DNA from: Telmatactis stephensoni
Lineage: Eukaryota > Cnidaria > Anthozoa > Actiniaria > Isophelliidae
Direction of reading: 5' to 3'
Assembly (NCBI GenBank): GCA_029948255.1
Contig: JALIZF010001582.1
Location: forward strand, 62,001 to 126,000
DNA: 64,000 bases
Under the pieces are notes generated by a model, which was not told the origin of the DNA, did not search any database, and worked only from the letters and a program-made list of their open reading frames with translations. The position numbers and the translations under genes were made by a program. Numbering within the stretch: the stretch's first letter is position 1; each line of letters starts with the position of its first letter. This document shows, piece by piece, positions 56,011 to 64,000 of the stretch.

Positions 56011-56156
56011 TTTTCATATCAAACTTATTCCTTATATCAATGAACATTTGCTAAAGCTAGAGTCCAGGCCCTTTACCAGCGGCCGGTATTTATTTCAGCA
56101 GTCGATAAACTTGAGCTTCGATACAATTTATTATTCTGCTATTTACTAAGACACCT

Positions 56157-56488
56157 CTAACAGTGTCTAAGGCCTAACCGATCAAGTAGCTCTTTTACCA
56201 TCGCCTCCAAAGCAGATTCGTAGCTCATTCCTTCTTTTTTCATGCGGTCCATTTTCTTGGATAAAGTGTAAATTAGGAAACTAAAATGCAAAATATTTTT
56301 TAAATAATTTTTTTCAACAAGGAACAGGCAAAATGGACATAATTTTGAACTTACTTATTGATCTTGTGTGTAAACATTGGTGAATTGCCACCAGAAAACC
56401 CTTGATTTTCTTCGGAGTCTTCGTCCCCTGCAGTGTCAACTACGGGGTAACACTTGATAGGAAGCTTAAGGTCAAAATTACTAACCAT
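56157..56488 (-). CDS. small protein gene, last two exons, function unknown
   Basis: Exons on the minus strand: 56488 (or upstream) to 56355, donor GTAAGT; then acceptor TTTTAG and exon 56280-56157, with a TAG stop. The phases agree. From the Met at 56488 the product is about 85 residues, beginning MVSNFDLKLPIKCYPVV, with an acidic linker (DEDSEEN) and a basic, helix-prone C-terminus, KKMDRMKKEGMSYESALEAM then VKELLDRLGL. The frame stays open upstream to 56608, so the start could be earlier. I do not recognise the family. A clean splice and protein-like composition argue for a real gene; absence of a visible upstream exon leaves doubt. Confidence 0.5.
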
Positions 56489-56766
56489 ATACCTTTTGAC
56501 CGCATTTTGCCGTAGTTTAATTTCGCTCAATAATTGCGTATTTGGTATCAAAACACGCCTAAAATAGTGACGTATTCGAATTTGGCGGTAGGTTATTGAA
56601 TTACACAATTGCCAGGGGAGTCAGGGTTATTTTCTATCGTGTACCGTCACGCACTCATACATCGCTTTGTAAATTTTAGCTCCGATTAACCACAAAGAAT
56701 CGCAAAATGCCGTGGTTTAATTTTATTATTTTTTCTTGAAATACTAACTGTTCTATTCCTTTAGCA

Positions 56767-57173
56767 CGGGGGGGGGGGGGGGGGGGCACTTGTTCCGGAT
56801 CTGATGGGGACGTGCCGCCCAGCCTCCTTAAACCTGACCCTGTTTAAGACACCTAAATTCTCGAAAACGATACCCTATATAAGACAAGAGGGCATTTTAG
56901 GGAATTTAAGACTGTGAGGAAAATTGTACATTAAAAAACGAATAGGCGGTTTTAGTCCTTTAATATTTTAATTACGTCGCTAGTATGCTAACATCAAGCA
57001 ATACCTTCGTCACCATAAGTTGGCCTCGAATATTACACTATTTGAAAAAATTGACCCTGTTTAAGACAATTTATCGTAAAATCTATACCCTGTCTAAGAC
57101 CGCAGGAGCTAAAATCACGACCCTGACGGGCGGCACGTCCCCGTATAGTAAATATATGCAAGTGCCCCCAGGG
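56767..57173. mobile_element. hAT-like MITE with poly-G ends, copy 2
   Basis: 407 bases from CGGGGGG (a run of about 19 G) to GTGCCCCCAGGG. The inner inverted pair is GGGGACGTGCCGCCC / GGGCGGCACGTCCCC. A perfect 8-base duplication, CTTTAGCA, flanks it (56759-56766 and 57174-57181). CCCTGTTTAAGACA words repeat inside. The CCCGTATAGTAAATATATG segment near its right end is also found, inverted, near the left end of copy 1 (40956). Confidence 0.9.
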
Positions 57174-57344
57174 CTTTAGCATTACGTTATCATATTCCGT
57201 TGGTAGGTTTTTGGATTTCTTCAACACAAAAGAGTAATTCACAAAAATATAGCAGAAATCGTGCTATTTGAAGCGGTTTGCGGCCTGTGATACGAGCCTC
57301 AAATACGCGATGCGTGACCTTTCGTACTTTTTGTTAAGCGTAAG

Positions 57345-57730
57345 TTTGATATGGGAATTACATAAAAAAGCCGTTAGTATGAAATGACTGTAGCAATTCA
57401 CAAAATACGTCATTTACACGTATAAGATTGCAGAATACGTCTTGGTAACAGTCATATTCGGATTCAGCATGAAAAATTAGTAAGTGATGCAAATATGTTT
57501 GTTAATTGTTGTCGTTGTTGATGTTGTTCAGTTAATTTTCAAAATCTTCCTCTGTGTGTATGCATTCCTTTACTTACTTGATGAGTGGTGTCATATTTGT
57601 AGAAAAGTTCTTCGACTGTTCTGACTATTCGTTTACAACCAAGAACAGACCTTGTAAACTAGGCGCAAAACTGAAAATAAAGTCGATCGCAAAAAGTGCA
57701 GAAGGCATTTTAGGTTAGAGCTGGTATAAC
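57345..57730. repeat. family P partial copy 3
   Basis: AATTACATAAAAAAGCCGTT, TACGTCATTTACACGTATA, TGCAGAATACGTCTTGG, and later GCAAAAAGTGCAGAAGGCAT repeat the flanks of the 43010 and 55595 elements. The palindromic core is missing. Confidence 0.7.
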
Positions 57731-57734
57731 ATAA

Positions 57735-58600
57735 CTATTGATTTATCCATCATTCTCAAACAGCCTGTCTTATCGATGCGTCTATTCATAAAATTATTCG
57801 TTCGTCCGTTCATTGCATCCACTAGTCCAGACCCAGGCTTATCTCGTTTTGCCCCGCTCCGCTTCGGTAAAACAGAGTCCAGAAGAACTTGCATGGGCAT
57901 GCGTTATATGAACCAATCGGACACCGTAAATTAAAATTTTGGTGTGACCTGGTCACAGGTCCTTTTGACAAGTCATAAAGGGCTTGGATTTGCTCCAATT
58001 TGGATAAAAACTGAAGTGAAGGCATACTTAACTGCTTTGATGAATTCGTTTTCAAAATCAAAGGATTTAGGATTTAGTAGTGTTCATTCTTTGACGCTTC
58101 CACAGACAAAAAAGATTCAGCTCATTCACACATCCACCATTATTTCGTGCGTTTTTCTCTCGTCCATTAATCTCCATTTCCAAAGCTCTTTTCAGTATAA
58201 GCAGCAAATTATGATACATTTACCTGGAACTGTTTGACCTAGTATTCTTTACTTTTGTAAACTTTAACTTGATATAAACAGATGAATTTGCAGCTTCAAA
58301 TTTAATCAACTTCAGTAGCAAGAGTTTGCTCGAAATGACAATCAATGTTACATTACGTCACCAGAAGTGATTATGACGTCATTACTGAATTAAGGATCGT
58401 GCGCGCGCACTTTGTAGCCACGCCTTTTCATACGGGCATCACCTTCGGATGATTAAGATTGTGGTTTCCGGTAATTATAACAGGGTTCGTGCTACATTTT
58501 CATCACAAAATTCAAGGACTTTTCAAGCACTTTTCAAGCACAAACATTTTCTTTTCGAATTCAAGGACTAAGTTTTTTGTGAAGCGCCCAGAGAAAATAG
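57735..58600. other. intergenic, no gene seen
   Basis: Short frames only. Near 58490-58570 the words CAAGGACTTTTCAAGCAC recur; a degenerate inverted counterpart (CTTTTCAAGGATTTCAAGG) is near 59575, suggesting an older element around the one at 58604. Confidence 0.4.
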
Positions 58601-58603
58601 TAA

Positions 58604-59296
58604 AGCTGCGGCTACACGAGCGATTTTTTGCTTGCACAGGCGACGCGATTTTCTGAAATGATCGGTGCGCGGTGGTGGCTAAACGAAGCGACAAAAGCTG
58701 ACGATAAATGTTGGCGATGAAAGCCGTATTTACAGATATCAAAAATATTGGCATAGAATAAGTTGATTTTGTAAACATCAATTCAAATTAAAAAATCCAA
58801 TAATATAAATTAACAAATTGTGGTTTTGTCGGTCAAAATAATCCGTGGAAGAATTGAAGAACAAGTGGTGAATATATTACCTAAATGTTCTTTCAACTCC
58901 TCCTTCAATTTCTGTTTTGTATTTCTATTCGGGGACTTGATAATATCAAGGTTTTCTTCAATATACTTTATCAACTTGAGGGTCACTTCATCATTCATTT
59001 TGTCCGCCATTTTGAAAGAGACTCGTTTTCATTCTCGCACCTTATTGGCTGAATAAACTTTAGTCGCGTCGCGAGTGCAAGGAAAAAGTTGCAGAGTGGC
59101 TACACGTGCGACAAAGTCCACGAATACGTTGCGAAAAATTCAACTCAATTAATTTCTCGCAACTTTGTTTGGCGATTTTTTCAGCTGTTGCGTCGCCTGT
59201 GCAAGAGTGGCTACACGTGCGATTTCCTCGTGCGTTGGCGATTTTAAAAAATCGCGTCGCCTGTGCAAGCAAAAAATTGCTCGTGTAGCGGCGGCA
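58604..59296. mobile_element. Harbinger-like non-autonomous element with a captured exon-like frame
   Basis: 693 bases. The ends GCTACACGAGCGATTTTTTG and CTTGCACAGGCGACGCGATT are inverted at the right with few mismatches; TAA is on both sides (58601-58603 and 59297-59299). Inside on the minus strand, 59010-58810 encodes MADKMNDEVTLKLIKYIEEN and then KQKLKEELKEHLGN, which resembles a MADF/Myb-like DNA-binding start as carried by PIF/Harbinger elements. No transposase is present. GTGGCTACACGTGCG words repeat inside. Confidence 0.75.
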
Positions 59297-59700
59297 TAAA
59301 TATTGATTCAATGGCCAAATAAATGGATGTAAAGCGTGCGCGCCCAGCAAGCATAACACAGGAACCCCAAAGTTACAATGCAAGTCCGGGAAAAAAGCCT
59401 CGTGCAAGTAAACAGAAACTCTTCAATAAATTTTCATTTTTATCGATTCATTTTGATAGGAAAGTTAGAAATAACAAAGTTTGCATCAGATTCAAGGAGT
59501 ATTCCAGGATTTTAGAGTTTTTTCCTATTTTCAAGGGCTTTTCCAGTGCACTTGAAAACGTGTTTTCAATTCCAGGGCTTTTCAAGGATTTCAAGGAGTA
59601 GCCTTAACGTAGCTACTTGTGGACCAATTAGATTCCATTAAACACACGTCATTCTCTTTCACCATACTCCACATTATGCCCTTACTATGCGTACTTCCTT

Positions 59701-59813
59701 TGCGCATGCGCATTTAGCCACGTTTCAAAGATGTATTGTTATGCAAATTAACAACACTATAAAACCCGGTGACAAGCCAGGCCAGGCCTCTTCTTCTTTC
59801 GTGCTGGCGCACA
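59701..59813 (+). promoter_or_regulatory. compact promoter and first non-coding exon with TOP-like start
   Basis: In order: TGCGCATGCGCA (59701-59712, NRF1-like palindrome), ATGCAAAT (59741-59748, octamer), TATAAAA (59758-59764), then CCTCTTCTTCTTTCG from about 59787, about 30 bases below the TATA box. A splice donor, CAG then GTAAGC, is at 59813/59814. A pyrimidine-rich start is the mark of TOP genes (ribosomal proteins, translation factors, snoRNA hosts). An acceptor (AACAG, 59920-59924) could open exon 2, but ATG GAT TAG follows within 20 bases, so no coding frame is evident. Confidence 0.6.
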
Positions 59814-60127
59814 GGTAAGCCACGTTTCGTCTTCACGTTCGTTTTGAGTGAAGATCTATTTTGACTTTTTTTTTAAGAAAAATACTGAACACTTTTCTAT
59901 TTGTGTTTTATATATCTTGAACAGCGTCGCTGTTTACATCATGGATTAGATGGCCTCATCTTGTTGTGCAGAACACTGAGCTGAAAGACACGTTGCTGTC
60001 CAGAATGAATCACTCAAAGTCGAAAGAAATCACCACAAGTCTTCTCTCTACCAAGTTTCAGCGTCCTATTTAAAGTTCCTTTTGAAGCCGCTGGTATTAG
60101 ACATCTTGTCCATCAGTGAACTGGACT

Positions 60128-60390
60128 GTTTGCTCGTGAAATGCACGTTAGCAAACACGAAATTGTACTTACGAGAGGCTGACTCAGCCACACGCTACGT
60201 ATATACGAGCGTTTCTCGTGTTGACGAGGGTTTCGATCCCGTCAATAATGCTAGCTAATGCGCTAGCGCTGTGCAAACTCGTAATTGGACTCACGAGCGG
60301 CTGACTCAGCCATATGTTACGAGCGTTTCTCGTGTTGACGAGGGTTTCGATCCCGTCAATAATGCTAGCTAAATGCTAACGCTGTGCAGG
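60128..60390 (+). ncRNA. tandemly duplicated hairpin block, possible structured RNA
   Basis: After a hairpin at 60128-60156 (GTTTGCT and AGCAAAC arms), two copies of a unit follow with a period of 114 bases. 54 bases (60205-60258 and 60319-60372) are identical. Each unit has GGCTGACTCAGCC (a palindrome), ACGAG-CGTTT-CTCGT, TTGACGAGGGTTTCGATCCC with GTCAA closing the stem, and a GCTAGCTA palindrome. It lies about 300-600 bases downstream of a TOP-like promoter. An RNA product such as a snoRNA is inference; no confident box C/D or H/ACA motif was found. Confidence 0.35.
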
Positions 60391-63300
60391 CGTGAGGTTA
60401 TGTCCCGCCATCAATTGCCGTGAAGGTGAGCTGTTCGAGCCTACCAAGTAGTTCAATCGATGATGCAACTAGACCGCCCAAGTATATAACGCCGAGCTGA
60501 ACAACATGAATTGTCTGCCAAGCCAATGAAATCTTTTTGTGTAGAAAAGTAATCTACGCACTGATTTATAAAGCTAGTTTTCTAGAAATCCTAGCAGTAA
60601 TTGCTAACCAAATTGTTGAACGACTCGTTCAAGACAATCATGAAGCATTGATACTGAAATAATTCGTCAGTGGTTGATATTGAAAAGCACGCTCGTATTC
60701 CGAGACTGCATTAAGTTGGCATAGTTGACACCTTTGTTTCCTTGAACTCTTTTCATTTCAAGGATTGACAAAACGTTAACTGCTGTCTCATTTACATCCT
60801 CTATCTTAAAATTGTTTACAGAATATCGCTTGTTACCACGCGATTAATTAGGGATTTATGCACCTATAGCCGCCCTAATTTAGAGTAAAATTACCGCTCT
60901 TCAACCGACTCGACCGACTCGGTTCGAGTAATAAGGACATGTTATCTGCAACTAATGCAATTTGAATAACTCCATGGCCATTTTCAGCTACATGTTTAGT
61001 ACTTGGGAGTACAAACAATAACGCTATGGCGTTTATTTCTCAGGTGAAATCTTCATGTGTATTCATAGCTGTCGCCTGATAGAATACTTCTGCTGAGACA
61101 AACCAATGCAATCATCTCATCAGATTTTACCTGGCTGAAATCCCATTTATGCTAATAGGCCACTATTCACCTCATCCCCGATGGAATTACTGAATATTGA
61201 TGTCATCAAATTCATGACTAGTAAAAGGGTAATTAAGGTCGCACTGTCTCGGAACATGCCATCCAATTGGTTTATTACCCTAGAATCTAAACAAAAGAGA
61301 TAAAACAACTGGCAATAATAACAATAGATTCTTTTGTTGCATCGAACCAATGAGAACCAAGTGAAGCCCTGGAATAAAAGAGCGCCAGTGAGCGTTAACA
61401 ATTGTCATGTTTAATTTCAAGCAGAAATCACAAACCCATTGTTAAAATGTTTGTACATTAGCATTATGTCAGTGTTTGTAAACACTGTGTTAATTCTACC
61501 CATACGAGGTACTATCTGGTAAAAAGGGCACTGTCCCAAGATATCTATCAGTGACATTCTTGTAAGTTTTAGAAGACGCTTCTTTTCGAACACTCTTTAA
61601 ACAACGACTCAATTGAGACGATGACAGCAGAGATATTTCATCTGAGAGTTAAGGAATGAGACAATGAATGCCTTCAAGAATTTATTTAAGTGTTTTTTCT
61701 CATGGATCCAAATCACTTAACCCTTATCATCACTGGCTTGATCTTACCCGTGCGGATTTTGTTAGCTGAATTTCATGCCAGCTTTCCAAAGAATTCTCTC
61801 TGTTTGAAAGCTCATGGGGGCATACAGTTTGCTCGCCAGTCCATCGCAGATAATGAGATTCGTATACTTTTAACAGCTGATTGATAACAATCTACTCGAC
61901 GGTAAACTTGTGGAAATCAATGTTGCTTTCCTGTTCGTCCTATCGTTTACAGATTTGGCGATTTAGTTAACCCGAGAACATCTAGTATTTATGGATCCCA
62001 ATTTTTTCACGTGCTTTGCTGGCGGAATGCTTACTTAATGAACAAACTTAGATTCAACTCAAAACACCTCTAGGTGTCCGAACAAAGAAATCTTTGTCTG
62101 AGGTGTTCATTCACTTGATCATCACGTTTACACGAATTACGATATGTTTACAAATCTAAAGGAGAAAATAATGACAATTACGTACTAACTACGTTATACA
62201 TGATCATGAGATGGTGCATCACCCGTTTATGCTTCATCACCAGTCCTTTCGAAGCTTAAACAGCCCTTTTAAAAGAAAAGCCTTTAGGAACTGTATGCAT
62301 GAGCATATGCATGAGACAACGATCTTAATGATACAGGCTCTCTCGCGATTTGTGACTAGGTGATTTGTGACCAAGATGATTGCAGCCATAACTGAAGGTT
62401 GAGTGTGGTAGAACCCAGCCAACCTCGTTCCCAGTCCCTGGTAACGAGGTTGAGAACCCAGCTTCCACATATTTCCGATATTTGTACTAGAAGATACTCC
62501 AGCCTTATATGTAGCTGGAGTATATTTCAAGTCGCACTGTTTCACGGTTAGCACGTGTTCAATGCTACACGGGTTCTTTCATGTTTAGTCCTACAGCTTG
62601 AACGTGGCAGTATAGTATTGCCATGGAACTATTTCATTGCGACTTGACTACGTTGCACAAGTGAACGCCGGGTAATTCCCAGTGTATTTTCTGTCTTCAC
62701 CCATAGATGTAAAGGTTGCCGTGCATGGTCACCTGTGAGCTCGATTGTTCTTCACTACTCATTTTGTAAACCATACGAAAATAACTGTTCTTACGGATCC
62801 ATGAAGTTAAGATGCAAATGAACCATTATGTATTATAATGCATTGACCCCATAGCCTCGCTTGAATGATTCTTAAAACTAAAGATTATCTCATTGCGGGC
62901 TCATCTGTAATAACATCTGTTGTTTTCCGATTGGCTGCATGGCCAGCTGACTGCTGCTCAATTGTACATAATTGTATAACAGAGTTACTATTAAAACGTC
63001 CCCTGCCAGTTTTGATATATAACACAGCCGATTGTTTTTAGACATAGGTGTCATTTTGCACCTCCGTGTGTATTCTTCATTGTGCTTGTTTATTAGCTAA
63101 CCAAGTAATGAGAGCATTAATCTGTTTGATCTTTCCGTCCTGAAATTGCGCTCCAGAAATCAATAACGTATTGGTTTTGCTTTGGAATCCATAATTGATT
63201 CTAATAATAAATTAAATCATGAATTGTGCAGGTGTTAATTACTCACTATTGAGTTGAAAACGACTTGGAAATCCAATGTTCTACCCAATGCAGATCCATG

Positions 63301-63685
63301 TCTATGTTAAATGTCTTGACAGTAGCACATCTAAAAATGCGGTTTTCCCGAAATGCCCTATCAGAAGTCATAAAGTGATCGTGTAGCCGAATATTCGAAA
63401 AGGGCATTCATCGTGCTCGTCAGAAGGCGAGCTGAGTTACTCGAATCAGACAGCATGGCACCACGAGCCACGTAAAGACACTTTGTCTATTTCTGTTCAG
63501 TACATATTTAAGTTTCGATTTTTAGATCATGTCCCCAATTAGTGTCAACACGCTAAAGAAACATGACACGTAAATAAAGTTCTGCTATGTTATGTTATCG
63601 TCTAATGCAAAGAATCATGTTTTAAGAACAGACCATTTTTCCAATGTTCTCTTGCTCAACGGGAACCTCGCGACTACGACTGCGC
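60391..63685. other. 3.3 kb intergenic, no gene seen
   Basis: No coding frame with a recognised domain. Small features only: CTCGACCGACTCGG near 60908; AACCTCGTT/AACGAGGTT inverted pair near 62422-62455; ATACTCCAGC/GCTGGAGTAT near 62492-62524; AATAAAG followed by TATGTTATGTTATC near 63572, possibly a polyadenylation site or LINE tail. Confidence 0.45.
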
Positions 63686-63689
63686 GTAA

Positions 63690-63908
63690 TATACTCTTTT
63701 AGAATTTTTAGTAGTTCAATCTATTGATACATCTATTTTCAAAGCTCATAGTGTCCGTAGTGCAGCAACATCTACGGCTATCTTTAAAGGGGCTTCCCTT
63801 AATGACGTACTTAAATTAGCTAACTGGTCGACAGCTAGTACGTTCAACCGTTTCTATCATAAACCCATAGTTAATAACGTGCCAGTAAGCACATTAATTT
63901 TGTCATAA
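63690..63908 (+). pseudogene. DIRS-type tyrosine recombinase, C-terminal fragment
   Basis: An ATG-less frame reads SIDTSIFKAHSVRSAATSTA, then IFKGASLNDVLKLANWSTAS and TFNRFYHKPIV, ending at a TAA at 63906-63908. The His-x-x-Arg motif (HSVR), the Trp of NWS and the Tyr of FYH match the catalytic end of tyrosine recombinases as found in DIRS retrotransposons and Cryptons. A stop at 63687-63689 cuts the frame upstream and the N-terminal half is absent, so it is a relic. The last 90 bases to the window end could be its 3' repeat. Confidence 0.8.
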
Positions 63909-64000
63909 TAGTTATTGAGAATTAAAGGTGTTCCATAAGAAGATCTGCTTTTATTTATTGTATTAAAATCCTTATTTATGGCATCATGCTTTGAACACGC

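Noticed and set aside
61620..61660. Possible box C/D snoRNA (GATGACA ... CTGA)
   Set aside because: The boxes are only about 20 bases apart and no terminal stem pairs.

Overview
This window is animal genomic DNA, most likely from an anthozoan cnidarian (stony coral or close relative). The reasons are AT-rich intergenic sequence, genes split by GT-AG introns, a receptor tyrosine kinase with three Ig-like domains of a type expanded in cnidarians, tRNA-derived SINEs, LINE remnants with short-repeat tails, a DIRS-type recombinase relic, and a very high density of short inverted-repeat (MITE) elements. The species assignment is inference. Nothing looks bacterial apart from the domain architecture of one gene.

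Host genes. (1) 12875-15887, minus strand: three coding exons giving about 568 residues, with an N-terminal NERD (nuclease-related) domain and a superfamily 1 helicase core carrying motifs I, II, III, IV, V and VI. This combination is familiar from prokaryotes. (2) 43913-52968, plus strand: a receptor tyrosine kinase with signal peptide, three Ig-like domains, one membrane segment and a complete kinase domain; thirteen coding exons were traced and one small linker exon must be missing. (3) 56157-56488, minus strand: the last two exons of a small gene of unknown function. (4) 59701-59813, plus strand: a compact promoter (NRF1-like palindrome, octamer, TATA, pyrimidine-rich TOP-like start, splice donor), followed by sequence that does not look coding but holds a duplicated block of hairpins (60128-60390).

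Mobile elements fill most of the rest. 0-5 kb: LINE fragments and a PIF1-like helicase relic. 5-12 kb: foldback MITEs, tRNA-like SINEs and a 2.2 kb degenerate inverted-repeat element. 17-23 kb: intergenic DNA with inverted-repeat elements. 23.5-27.4 kb: one LINE copy interrupted by a SINE and by two adjacent TTAA-flanked piggyBac-type elements. 29-31 kb and 34-37 kb: two Mutator-like foldback elements whose long terminal repeats are built from short tandem repeats and which have 9-10 bp target duplications; the second contains a solo LTR. 40-43 kb: three short hAT-like MITEs and a second solo LTR. 53-59 kb: more piggyBac-, Tc1/mariner-, hAT- and Harbinger-type non-autonomous elements. The right edge holds the C-terminal part of a DIRS-type tyrosine recombinase.

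The host genes do not form an operon or an obvious pathway. The receptor introns are themselves heavily colonised by MITEs and SINEs. All calls come from reading the sequence; no database search was possible.
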